Below are positions 46,447 to 58,129 of a stretch of 64,000 nt of DNA, piece by piece. The DNA is taken from NCBI GenBank assembly GCA_013368325.1, contig JAACJK010000163.1:3648437-3712436 (forward strand). The letters are read 5' to 3'. The stretch is from Ephemerocybe angulata. Its lineage: Eukaryota > Basidiomycota > Agaricomycetes > Agaricales > Psathyrellaceae. The position numbers were made by a program, and so were the translations under genes. Under the pieces are notes generated by a model. It saw nothing but the letters and a program-made list of their open reading frames with translations, was not told the origin of the DNA and searched no databases. Each line of letters opens with the position of its first letter. Position 1 is the stretch's first letter.

Positions 46447-49400
46447 TTGATACATATTGTTTTCTGTCAGAAGGGTCGGGGAGTACGAGACGGCGTAGCC
46501 GCCCACTAGGACCACAGGAGAGCCACAGCGGCAAGTGTTTCAATGACGTCAGTGAATGGCTAAACTCTCACAAGTAGCGTTTCATTGACGTCATTGCCAA
46601 AATCAGAGCGCAGTTCTCGGGCTTCTTATCGCCCTTCCAGATAAGATTAGATAGTTCCCCTCCTTGAGACTGAACAAGCGGTGGAAGGTTTCTTTCTTCG
46701 TCTCGTCTATTCTGCCCTGGCCGTTGTTTTGTCCTTCGCTGTCGCCGTCGTGCACAACAAGGAGGTGAGTCGTCTGTTCAATGACTCTTCCACTACGTAG
46801 ACTAATAGCGATTCCTTCCTTCCCTGCCACGTCCATCCCTCCATCCCTTCTTTTTTTACCTATGCTTGTCACCGTTGACGACAATGACGGCCTCTGGTGA
46901 CTTTATTCGGTTGACTGACGGCGTTTTTCGACGTTGCACATAGGGTCGAGCTCGTCGTCTGCCATGGCGCCCTCAAGATGAGTAGGCTGGCCATTTTTTG
47001 CCTTCGTCGCCAATGGTCCTGACTTGCACGCCCACAGAACTGAAGTATCCCTAGTCACAGTCGTGAGTGAATTCTTTTCTGGGCGGCAGGCCACGCTGAC
47101 CAGCTCACAGACCAGCATGATGACTACGGAAGCTCAAGATTTCCCCGGCAGCTTCGACAACAATGAGTCTACAGCTACCCTAACGGGAGTGAGTCCACTA
47201 CTCGCTCCTATCCGCCGTTCTGACTCACCTAATGTCGTCAGCCTTAAGAGTTGCCAGCGAGCTTGCTGTAGGACGCTACGTAGTGGCGGTAAGCATTTTA
47301 TTGTTTCATTGTACCGACTCGGACATATCTGCTTCCAGATCTACAATATCCAGAAGACTATTCAAGTCAGCTAGTTGCGTCGCCTTTTCCCGTTGCCTTT
47401 CCCCCATTGACCTACAGCTGACGGTCTGGCACTCACTGGCCCAAGCTCGTCGACCTGCATACCGAAGCCAGGATACCCAATGTTCCAAGGTCACACCGCC
47501 TTCATTTCGTCACATATAAGCTTGGCATAGTACCAACTGTGGCTGCCTCTTCTCTAGGCTCAAGCTCATGGCGAAGCGACCGACTTGCACTGGTGTCGAA
47601 GTCACGCTCTCAGCGGGTTCGGGGCAGCGACATCCGGTCGTTTTCTTGAGGAGAAGGTCAAGAACTTGCATTTCCTCAGCGCCTTCTACAAGAGTGTATG
47701 ATTGTAAAGGTTAGTCTTGTTGACTGCTTTGCATCAACGTGCTGACTCTGTCGACAGACCCGAGCCTGCCCTGCAGCAAACGCAGGCGATATCACCTGCC
47801 GTCATCCAGATCCAGCAGCAAAGCTAAAGAAGTCCAGCCGATGGTTGTATCAAGCAAGTCCTGCCGTCAAAGGCTTGGACCGCCAACCTTTTTCTCACTT
47901 TTCGTAGATTAAAGCGAGTGGCAAAGCAAGCGGCGCTATCAACGCAGATGCTGGCTTACCCTGCTTCAGTGCCCGTGGTAGGGGTTGGACTTTGAGCGCC
48001 CAGCGGTGGCGGGGATATGGGGGACTAGGCGTCAAGGTGAGTTTGCCTTTGCCCTTGCTGTCTTTGTGGTGCTGACCTGGTGCTTGTGTGGCCTGACGTT
48101 GCCGCTTGTAGTCTGTCTAGCGCGAAAGTAGTCGGTCTGCAAACGAAAGTGCCCGCTGTGCTCCAAGCTATTTTATCGTTATGGTCGGTAAGTACCATCC
48201 CTCTGAATATTTATAAGCAATCGGTGTTTAAATACTGCTTATTAAGCGAGGCTTGACAGGGGCCGCCAATAAGCGCCCTAGACGGGACCGACTTGGATAG
48301 GAACTGGCGCAAGCGGTGTGCAGGGCAATCCCTACACGGCCTCGATTTGGAGAACTGCGCCATCAGCAGGTGATAACGGTGTGTTGGAATCGACGAGAAA
48401 GGTGAGTAATCAATAGCCAGGACTCGCCGCTGTACTCACCTCTCTATTGTGTCTCAAGGTGCCCACCCAAATCCACACTCAAACTAAACCCCCAAGCATG
48501 GACTCTCAAGGCCTGGCACACTGAGCCAAGGCCACCCGACACAGCGTCACGCCTCTCAGCACGCCGACGTCGGGCTTGAGACCATCGACAAAGCCTCGAC
48601 AGCACGCGCAGGGCCGCCTGCAAAAAGGATAGAATCTGCAAGAGGTAAGTAATTGGCGGCTACGTGAGATTGCGGCGCTCATCTCTTGAGGCGCACAACG
48701 ACAAAGCACGGCGACGACTTGGGGAAGGCAACAAGCTCCACCGCTGCAAGTGCCTGAACGGGATGCCGTTGAGATATTCGCCCGATGCAAGGTTCTGTCT
48801 TCGTTTGGATTGAATACTCACCTGTTTCGCGTTCTAGTGCTAGCCTCCCCCTCTCGCCTTGAAATGAGACCCTCAGTGCGCACTAACCCTTGCCGCGAAG
48901 CTAATCGAATTGGGGCCCCGTCGGCAATCATGGTTTCCGCAAACCGGCGGTCGCCACTCACCCGCCTTGTGTTGTGTGTGTTCTTGACGACGCCAACTGT
49001 CTCCTGAGCCACAGTTGTCGGTGGGAGATGACGTGGAGAGGGCCAAGCGCTGCCCGGAAAGTTAGCGTTGCGTTTCTGACAGCCAGCCCACAGATACAAG
49101 ACGTACTGTAGTTTAATACAAGAATATGATTGACCTTTGAGTCTAGTCTCTCCTTCTGTAATCGGTTATGGTGAGGGCCAGCCGGAGGGCTGAAAAGAAA
49201 CACGTTGGTGAGCACGACACGACTTATGCCGTCGAGGGTGGGCACTTACCCGGCCTGACTGTCAGCGGTAGGCTGAGAGGTTTCTTCTGACGTTCAGATG
49301 CTGCTGTGCGTCTCCGGAGGCGCCTAGGGAGGGCGATGGGGGTGGGGACGGGCGCTTTTCCTCGACCTCAATGGACGGATGATTCCTCCGGCGATACTTT

Positions 49401-52004
49401 CGATGTTCCGCCTATTTGCACTGTGTAAGGGTTCGAGGGATTGTGGAGGAGATGGCGGTTTACCTTCAGAGTCGAGTTTGGTGGTATTGACGTCCAGAAC
49501 CGTCTGGACCAGGGTGTCCGGCGAGTTGAATCTTCAATTATAAGTCATTTTGATTGTCGTTAGTCGGAAGTGTTGGCGATTTCTCATAACTCAAGTCAAG
49601 AAGTCTGCTGGCGTTAGGGGATCAGGATCTGCAGGCGCCCAGAATCTCGGGATGTTCCAACGGGCTAATCAGAACGTGATCGCTGTTGTAGGCAATGCCT
49701 GCGAGGGCTTGCTCGTCGTTTGACTCTCTACTCCCACCACCACGACTGGCGTGCGTTTTTTCTCCAGCCTTTCTCCAATTTCAACGCATACCGCAAGCCT
49801 ATACTACTCGCCAGCCAAGCTCGTCGATGTTCCGAGCCCGGCGCTTATGTTCGCCTTGCGGCTGGAAGGAACGTAGGCATGGATCGTCGCAGGGAGCAAG
49901 GGCTAGGATCTTACCAGCGATGTTGTTGCTACCTCAAATGAGTGCATTGGCTGCACCGGTGAGTGCCCTATTCACCTGGCCGCATCGCAGGGCGGTCGGG
50001 ATCCTAATGCCTACAACACACTGACGCCCTACCGCCCGTAGATATCCTCCTCCTGGAAGCCTCCTCTGTGGGGTCGGTCTCCCGTCTCTCGCATGCGCGC
50101 TGTGCCCGCTGCTAATATTATCCTCGCACCACTACCGCCACCGCCTATTTCTTCCTCACTCTTTCTTCGTCATCGTCGTGGACCAACATGGGAGCCAATG
50201 CGATGGCGCAGTACGCCGGCCACCGCCACCACACCCCTTGACGCTCGCGTCCAAGGATGCCCACCACCACACAGGACTGGCGTCCAGCACGCTGGGCAGT
50301 CTGCCCAGGCGACTCCAAGCCCCACCACCACTACCACGTTGTCCACCCCATTGCCGGCATCCAAGGACACCCACCACCACTTCTAGCCTCCAATCACCTT
50401 CACGCGTCGAACAACGCCCCTGGAGCCGCCGCCCTCACCGCATCACCACTTCCGGGTCGAACGGTGCCCCAGGCACCAATGCCACAACCACCATGTCTGC
50501 ATCGAATCACGCCCCAGCTCTAACAGAACCACCACCACATCTGAACCTGAGCCCTCTACACCGCCGCCTCCGCATCGAACTACGCCCCCAGCTTTAATAC
50601 CCCGACCACCACATCTGCGTCGAACGACTCCTCCACCACCCATTGTCATATCACCACGTCCGTGTTGTACACCAATTGAACAACGGCGCACCACCACTGC
50701 TACCAGTCCCCTCGCGTCGAACGATGCGTGCGAAGCAGGGCGGCCTCCTCAACCGCTTCCTAAGGTGTAGAGGAGGAATACGAGCAGGAATACGGGCAAG
50801 GGGCTGGGGAGCTTTAAGGTTGGGCAGAAGACAGTGCCGACCACAGGTAGATTCCTTTAATTATCCCTGGACTGCACCTTCGCTTTGAGGATAGCTTCGC
50901 GCTTCCTCCTGCCCTGAGGCTCGATCTTGCGTCAGTCGTTGGGTATTGTGACAGCTATCGTAATGGACCGTGTGTACACTATCCTCCCCATCCATCGCTA
51001 CAACATGACTGAACGTTTTACTTTAGGCATAGACTGCATTTCTAGACGGTTCTCGGGGGCTTCTCAGACATCTTAGGGCGTCTGAGACCAACGAGGTTAG
51101 TAAAATGCAAATAGTCCAGCACGGTTCCTCCGCTGATATCACCTGTCTCACCCCGCCTCCGCCTTGCACCCAAGTATATATGTGGGCCCATCTCGGTAAG
51201 CCTCTGTTTCACTTATTCCCCCATCATGCCCACCAAATTTTCCCAGAACCTTGTCCCCTTGTCCCTGGCCGACCGCGATCCGAAGCTTCCGCCAATCTAC
51301 TCTGTCGAGTATCATCCTCTCCATCCCAGCTCTAATCCCGGACGCACCTTCGTCCTCAAGGTCATCCCGAGCGTGGCTTGGATGGAGGCTGAAGATCAGC
51401 GCGAGCGCGGAATGTCGATCCCAAAGGGCCAAAGGGATGATCTAAAGGCCCAAGGTAGGCCACCATTCCCTCTCATCCCTGCATCTCTAACCGATACACC
51501 TGTAGGTCTCGTTGAGATGAAGGATGGCGACTACCTCTTCGCCAGGAACGAACTGGGTAGCCTCAAGCCGGAAGACGACACACTCATTGCCTGGGTTGTT
51601 GGAAGGTGCGTGCTACTTCCTCTGGGTAGGACACATAGGAAGACTAACGCTGGTTCAGTGACCTTGTATCTAGGGATGCGAAGGTAAATTTAGAAGCTGC
51701 CACAGAGGAGGCTCTTGGCCCTGTGGGCGACCGCACACCGACCGGGGTGCGCATGGAGCGCTTCTGTGCCCCCGTGAAGGTTGGTACTCGCTGCTACCAT
51801 CTTGCCAGCTCGTTGGAACGGATGCCGGGCATTGTGGCGCCCAACGCGCAGCTGAAGGGTTCAGGGGATGAACAGGAGGTTCATGAGATTGCCTCGTCGT
51901 TGACATGCGTATGTTTCTATTCCAATTTGTTTGCTCGTGTCCTCACGCACTCGTCATAGGCGGCCGCCCCAATTGCCGTGGCGAATATGTCGCACGCACC
52001 TCTG
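46447..52004 (-). repeat. Right arm of large inverted duplication
   Basis: Reverse complement of 19,157-24,736. Most of the arm is nearly identical to the left copy. Differences cluster: a 5-bp deletion near 48,785, a rewritten stretch near 46,690 (gaaagaaacctt against gaaaaggaaggtaacc), and many substitutions in the outer 300 bp (51,690-51,960). It includes the promoter, exons 1-3 and the start of exon 4 of the TET/JBP-like gene. The part from 46,600 to 51,200 holds no gene I can name; a small frame from 47,568 (MAKRPTCTGVEVTLSAG, intron at about 47,710) is possible but unproven. Confidence 0.95.
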
Positions 52005-55000
52005 GCAGTTCAAGAGCCCATTCGGATGCGAGCCGAGATGCTCGGGTTGCCCCGCATTGGGGTAAGGGAGAACTGGGCATACCAGTCCTTGCAGTGTAAC
52101 CTGGCGTCTGTTTCGCCTGAGGGTACGCACTCCCTACATTCGTTGTGATTGGTTGCTCATCTCGCTTAGGTTCTCTAGCAGACCAGATGGGCTCTTTCGG
52201 AGATGCCCACTTCGATGAAGGCGACTCCCCGGGCCACTATACGAACATGATAACCAACTCGCAACTCCCTCCCGACTACGACCCTGGCTACTTCCATCTC
52301 CTCCCTTTCGGCGTGTACGTTCAACTTGAGAACTTCCGAGGCCTGAACTTTCAAGGAAACCGGAAGCATGGAGGATCAGGTCCCTTCCCTCCACCCGGCA
52401 CTGAAATCGTGCCAGATGCAGTTCGAGTTGCCATCGTTTCGTACCCTCCAGCGGGAATGATGAATCCAAGGACGACCCGATACAGGATTGCTACGGATTC
52501 CAACGGCCCTGTTTTTTTGACGCCTGAGATGAGGGAGTTAGAGTACGTGTATTTAGACGAAGATGTGAGAATTGTTGAACTAGACTAATAATATGTGTAG
52601 TTTCGTTCCGAAACCCTCGTCCGAGCCCGGGCCCGCTACCTTCTTCGGCGACGCCCACCTCTATATGGACCGTCAATCAGAGGCCGAGTTTCATAGCCGC
52701 GCGCTCTACAACATGTGCCGGTACTACGTTAACCAGATTCACTCCGACGTAGGGTACACGGTCAAGCCCCCGAAGTTTATGGACTCATTCGAGTATCGCG
52801 ACGAAGCCGGCGTGACCCGTGCAGTGCCGCCCTGGAACGAGGCGCCTCCGACGGTTGTGGATGGCCCAGTACCTGACGAGATGCGGAAATGGTACTCTGT
52901 GCGGCAGAACGCCTGGAATGAACACCTCACCAAAACCGCTGGTATCATCCCGTCACGTTTTATGAGAGACCCCGAGCTTAGGAAGGCGGTCAATCCGGTG
53001 CTAGGTACGCCTTTGCCCTGCTTTGGACTTATTCAGAACTAACGACGGCCAGGAGTGGAGGCTGAAGTGTCGACCGCTGCTGGAACATCCAACAAGGTTC
53101 GTATTGTTGGACACGGAGGGATGGGAGATAACGAGGGTGCGTTGCAATAGCCATTACCATTGCGTCCGTTGCTGATATACTTGCAGATGACGCAAAGGCT
53201 AAGAAGCGCACTGCGGCAACTCAGGGGGTGTTGGAAGCCCCCAGCTCCAAGCGAGTGCGATCTACAAGAAAGGGCAAGGGAAAGGAGGTGGATTCAGAGG
53301 AGGAGAGTGGGCAGGATTCGGTCGAGGGTTGGGAGGTGGATTCAGAGGAGGAGAGTGGGCAGGATTCGGTTGAGGGTCGGGAGGTGGATTCAGAGGAGGA
53401 GAGTGGGCAGGATTCGGTCCAGGGTCTGGGTACGTTGCGATAGCCATTACTCTTGTGAGCGTCACTGATGTACTCTACTTGCAGGTGGCGCAAAGGCTAA
53501 GAAGCGCACGGCCGCAACTCAGGAAGTGTTAGAAACCCCTGGCTCCAAGCGAGCGCGATCTACAGGAAAGGGCAAAGGCAGGGAGGTGGATTCAGAGGAG
53601 AAGAGTACGAGGAAGGAGAAGAATATGAGGAAGGAGAAGAGTACGAGGAAGGAGAAGAGTACGAGGAAGGAGAAGAGTACGAGGAAGGAGAAGAGTACGA
53701 GGAAGGAGAAGAGTACGAGGAAGGAGAAGGCTGCAGCCCCGAAAGGTGAGAACTCCATGTTTGATGTGGAATAAGTGACTGATCACAATCTTCAGTCGAA
53801 TACAAGTTTGCGTTTAACCAGCAAACTACAGCTCCAGTCCTTGAGCTTGAGCTCTTGCAGCTGAAGGAAGAGTTACGTGCGTCTTCGAAGGAAGTCAGTA
53901 CCGACGCCAGTAGAGATGCTGGCCTTGCTCTCAACTTCGAATCCATCGACTGCGAAGGTGCACCCGCCGCTCTCTCGGAGATCCTCCGAAGCATCGACAC
54001 ACTCCAGGTTTACCTTGACCACCAGCAGCAGATGGGACGGTTCAACAGGCAGCTTATCCTCGATGCCCGGACTCGAGTTTGGGAATGGCTTGACGTCGAG
54101 CTACCCCAATTGACGAGAGAAATTCTATCGAAGAAGTCTATGAAGCTGTCGGAGAAGGGGGATTGGCTCAGCAAGTTAGTCGACCGACTCCACCATCTCT
54201 ATCACACCCGCAGCCCAGCTTTCACGTTTAACTCCTCGGAGTTCATGTTCACCAGCGCTAGCGATAACGTCCAGGTCGACTTTGTCAACAGCAAAGCCAG
54301 ACAGTTCCTGGCAGGCGCCGATTTGGACAACGCTATCTGCGAGTCGGTCTCTCATATCGTGGCGGATTGGCTCCACTATCCCCGTGACCACAACCGCAAG
54401 CTGGCTTGGTTTCTCTCGGCTCTGCGGGAGGAATTGGGCGATGAGATTGTGACCATGGACTATGTTTGGAAGATGGCACGGTTCTTCAAGTCCAAGTACG
54501 TCGTCTCAGGAAACCGGCCCCATGCCGCCCAGAACGTGTCCATGTCCTCCGACTTCCGTGCCGAGCTTGCAACTCACCCTATATCCCTTGAATCCTCAAC
54601 CGAGAACTCCCTCTATCTCCAGTACCGTAAACTTTACAACGGCACACTAGCGGCGGACGACGTGGAGCTGGATGGGCTTGCCGGCGCTGCCTGGGCCAAG
54701 TACTCCTACATGTGGAGGATGTCTTTGGGGTACGTCAGGAACCCCCTCTCCCCTACCCAAGACAAGTTCGGCCAACTCCTGCGCGAAGAACCTGGGTACT
54801 ACCTCCCGATCCGAGAGAAGGCCCCCGCTCGGTTGAGATCTCTTTCTCCCACCGGTCCATATACCTCTACTACCATCCGCACTCTTCCTGGTATCTTCAG
54901 TGCCGTTGTCTGGCGCGGCGTTACCCATCGCACCAGGTTTTTCGAAGATCAGAAGATCCTCTTCGAGTCATGGGACGACTTCATCGAGACTGTCCAAGCT

Positions 55001-55570
55001 GTCATCACCGATCCGAGTAACACTATCAAGTTGAAGACTGACCAGTACTTCTGCAGCGTCAAACCGTACGGTCAGCCCAATCGGGATCGAAAGGTCGACC
55101 ACGCTCGCACGCATTGGACCTCTCTCTCTGAGCGGAACTGGGAAGGGTTTGTCTCCGCCGAGCCCCGCCCAACCTTCGAGCGTATGCTCCAGTTCTTTAG
55201 CCCAAGGTTGGACAAGGAGATTATCTTTCCGCAGTTGGGAAAACTTGGAAGCTTTGCTTTGGTCGGCGACTTGGCATATGCAGGCGTTTGTGACATGCCT
55301 AGCGTTCAGGAGATGGCTGCGGTTATGGTTGAGCTCAACAGCGGGGGCATATTGGGATTGGTGGACTTGGGCCTATTGGTGAAGCCTCTTTCGGGGAGGA
55401 AGGAGGAGAAGATTGCAGCGGTGGCGTGCGCACTAGAAGAAGTCAACGACTTCTGTGTGTCGAAGTTCTCTGAGAGCGAGCAGGCGGAGATGGGCTTCGA
55501 CGTTATCGTTCTTGAACATTCATTGTGTAAATTTCATCGGGCTCTAGGCAAGAAGGCGTTGCTGGCTTGA
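51226..55570 (+). CDS. TET/JBP-like 2-oxoglutarate/Fe(II) dioxygenase, 1,293 aa
   Basis: Ten exons (51226-51454, 51506-51605, 51659-51908, 51960-52122, 52170-52542, 52601-53004, 53053-53136, 53187-53429, 53485-53745, 53796-55570) join with no frame error. The dioxygenase core is in exon 5: GDAHFDEGD gives His261-x-Asp263, GLNFQGNRKHGGSGP gives His314, and Arg333 in VRVAIVSYPP is the likely 2-oxoglutarate ligand. This order (HxD, GLxFxGxxxHGG, R..xxSYPP) is that of fungal TET/JBP enzymes, which oxidise 5-methylcytosine or related bases in DNA. Residues 440-620 are a basic/acidic hinge with NLS-like KKRTAATQ..KRVRSTRKGKGK and tandem repeats. The last 590 aa form a large ordered domain unknown to me. 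Exons 1-3 lie in the inverted arm, so the promoter is duplicated at 19.9 kb. Known fungal TET/JBP genes often travel with KDZ transposons; no KDZ transposase is seen here. Confidence 0.75.
53285..53428 (+). repeat. 48-bp tandem repeat, 3 units, in TET/JBP-like gene
   Basis: Three 48-bp units encode EVDSEEESGQDSVEGW and two near copies. In-frame, acidic, inside exon 8. Confidence 0.9.
53604..53729 (+). repeat. 18-bp tandem repeat, 7 units, in TET/JBP-like gene
   Basis: Seven 18-bp units, six encoding STRKEK and one NMRKEK, inside exon 9. Strongly charged and likely helical; length can vary without frameshift. Confidence 0.9.
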
Positions 55571-55850
55571 ATACAATATTCAAACATGTATCTGCGCCGT
55601 ATATTCTACTTGTCAATTGTCTTATTTTTGGCTCTGAGATCAGTCAGACCCTGCTGGGAGGTTCCCCCTCATTACTGGAACTACCATGGACATGTACCGG
55701 AGGATGCTGAGATCGATTATGGTGCGTTCACTCTGACTAGGCTATGGAACAGGATCTGATAGTTATACGCAGAGCGGAGGTGCTTCGGTAGAGAGCAAGC
55801 GAAAGCGAGATGGGCCATTTATTAATACGCAGTCACTTATTCTACACTCA
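55571..55850. other. Intergenic, convergent 3' ends
   Basis: Short spacer between the TET/JBP-like gene (+) and the proteasome pseudogene (-). Nothing else seen. Confidence 0.4.
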
Positions 55851-56782
55851 CTAATCAGCGTACGCTAGCAAATGCTTCTCGACTTCCGCCTTGTCCGTCA
55901 CTCTCCAGCTTCCCCTGGTCTCGGGATCCTCCTCCTCACTGTTGGAGACAATGTAAATCTCGATTTCGCCGGGCTTGTAGTCGGTAGCGTGAACTGTCGA
56001 CAAGACCTCGATGGCAAGCTATCCGTGAATGTCTGAGTGTCATACCCAGCGTTGTAACGCGCTCGAATGCTTACCTCGATGAGTCCCGCTCGAGAACGAG
56101 TCTTTCCTGCCAACACCGCATTCTCCGCACCTTTCCCGCCATCCAGCCTTTTCTGCTTCTCTCCAGGTGGTCCATCGCCTCCTGCTGTTTCTGACCCGCG
56201 TCCGTTGTGTGGAATCCTATGAAGTATCCTGTGGAGTCGAGCTTGAAGATTTGAGGGCCGAATTACGGGTCGATGCCAATGAGGATCATGGCTTTTAGAA
56301 CGTTAGCTTGACAAGCGAGATTGGCAGGCAAGGAATATAGAACGCACCAATTCCCAACGGACTCATCGCAGCCCTCTGAGTGTATGCCTGGTTGATGTTG
56401 GCGAGGCGCAGCGCCAGGCGGCCAGGGCTGTGGACAGCTTCTGATCTTGCACCAGCTACCTGCGCCCTTGCTCGAGGAGGATGAGCTATATCCAGATTGG
56501 AATAAGATAAGGCTGCGGCATACCTATCAGACCAGTCATGAGGCAAGCAATTGAGGGGTTAATGTTGAATAGATGGGTGATAAGTAGACGCGTTGAGACG
56601 CTTATCTTCTTCTGGGTGATCACGACAGAGGTGTCCTTTCCTCCCAGAGCAGAGCCGGTGTACTCTGTGTCCACTGTAAGCCAAGAAGGGGCTGTATTTT
56701 CGGCTGTACTCACAGACCTGGTAGAGGCGACCCCCTGGCGAGAAAACGTTGAGGTATCTGTTGTATGAAGTGTCCTGGACAT
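55851..56782 (-). pseudogene. SCL1: Proteasome subunit alpha-1 (PSMA6/Scl1), decayed
   Basis: In order on the minus strand: MSRT, then in another frame YNRYLNVFSPGGRLYQV; after the first intron GSALGGKDTSVVITQKK; DKRLNAST in a shifted frame; THLFNINPSIACLMTGLI; ARAQVAGARSEA; LALRLANINQAYTQRAAMSPLGI; AMILIGIDP-stop-FGPQIFKLDSTGYFIGFHTTDAGQKQQEAMDHLE; and AIEVLSTVHATDYKPGEIEIYIVSNSEEEDPETRG to the end at 55,851. It is a 20S proteasome alpha ring subunit. Defects: frameshift right after the start, two around the KVPDK motif, a lost segment after ARSEA, and an internal TAA. Intron positions are retained. Confidence 0.85.
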
Positions 56783-57016
56783 CATGGCAGCATTAGGATT
56801 GCTCACAAGTCCCCAGCCCATCCCCCGTCACGCGGCACACGCTTTGGCCGGCCCGACTCAGGGCTCCTCCGAAACGCAGCATCGTGATTCCGAGTCATCC
56901 GCCGTCCGCCATGAAGGATGAAGGATGCCGTCTCAGCTCACCAGGCACCAAAAGTCATGTAAGTCGCGACACAGACATATAGGCGGAGGCCATCTCTCAT
57001 ATATTCTACCAGAAAA

Positions 57017-58115
57017 ATGCTACAGTTCAGCTTGCTGAATGCGCAAGGTACCGTCAAATTATCCGAGTTTGAAGGCACTCATCGAGATTTGTACGCGCCG
57101 ACAGATAGGCTGCCAGTGAAGAACGGTGTTTTCCATTGGATACTGGTGCGTCGCTATACTACTGTCTATCATAGCCTTTTCAAACCGGTCGACTTAGGGT
57201 ACCACCGACAAAAGTGCGTTCTGCGAAACCTGTGGACAGTCCTCAGTAACTCCGTCGGCCACTATCCCTACATCAAACCATGCGTCCCCGTATTCCACAT
57301 CGGCTACTTCAAACATGCTGTCGGAATCCTCCAAACCATCTGCAAGATACATTGATAATATTCATGTAGAGCTGCGCCGATCCTACCTGAAGCGCTTCCG
57401 GAAGCCCAACCTCGAAAACATGCAGCGACAGTCTTTCTTCAAGGCCGTGAACACCATGGCGTGTAAAGTAGTCTACCGCCCACTGGCATACCATTCCGCT
57501 ACCAACGGTGCCGTCGAAATGGGAGGTGTCCTCAAGATCATCCACGACAATTTCAGGGCGAAGAAAACCGCGGACGAGTTGGAAAAGTGTAAAAGGTCCT
57601 TTGCACCAGCTGTAGAGGCGCGTAAGGAACTCGGGTTGTACATCAACAAGGCTCTTCACGAAGACTTGAATCCATTGAAGGTCCTTGACTTGTTCAGAAA
57701 GATTTCGGATGAGGTAAGTGTTGTACACGCCCTCTCTCCGTTCGCGAACTAACCCAGAAATTAGGATTGTGAATTGCTGGGTTTGCATCCAGAGTGGGGA
57801 AGGCCCATGAGTTCATTTGGCAATACTTTTCCATTCCTCCTGCCTGTATTCGACCATCCGTCGCCCAGTACAGCGCTTCCAACGAAGACGATATTACCGT
57901 CAAGTTGACTGAGATCGTGTTTCCCAACTTTGCTCTCATCAAGCAAGGCTTGAGCAAGGGGCACCGACTCCACAATTCATGGGAAGATACCCTCTCTTTC
58001 CTCGATTACTTACTTGTATCTCTCCAGGAACCAGCCAGATGCCAGATGAATTGTACTAACCCAGCGAATCACCTCCAGCCTGAGGCCGACAGTCTCGTTA
58101 AACGATGTATGCCTG
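57017..58115 (+). pseudogene. RPC1: RNA polymerase III largest subunit (RPC1), amino-terminal fragment, decayed
   Basis: The plus strand reads FSLLNAQGTVKLSEFEGTHRDLYAPTDRLPVKNGV, an intron, CETCGQS in one frame and VGHYPYIKPCVPVFHIGYFKHAVGILQTICK in another, YLKRFRKPNLENMQRQSFFKAVNTM, SATNGAVEMGGVLKIIHDNFRAKKTADELEK, LGLYINKALHEDLNPLKVLDLFRKISDE, an intron, DCELLGLHPEWGRP, then after a shift HEFIWQYFSIPPACIRPSVAQ and SNEDDITVKLTEIVF.NFALIKQGLSKG. These are the clamp and zinc-binding parts of Pol III, the enzyme making tRNA and 5S rRNA. The zinc Cys pairs are disrupted (VVYRPLAYH for a CPxC motif), frames shift at least three times, and everything after about residue 330 is gone. Introns are kept. 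Confidence 0.85.
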
Positions 58116-58129
58116 CTCTCCGTCAGTGA

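Noticed and set aside
19157..52004. The inverted arms as an assembly artefact
   Set aside because: The arms differ by clustered substitutions and several indels and have different flanks, which a duplicated contig would not show; only long reads can settle it.
57017..58115. The RPC1 fragment as a processed retrocopy
   Set aside because: Introns are still present at two places, so the copy was made at the DNA level.
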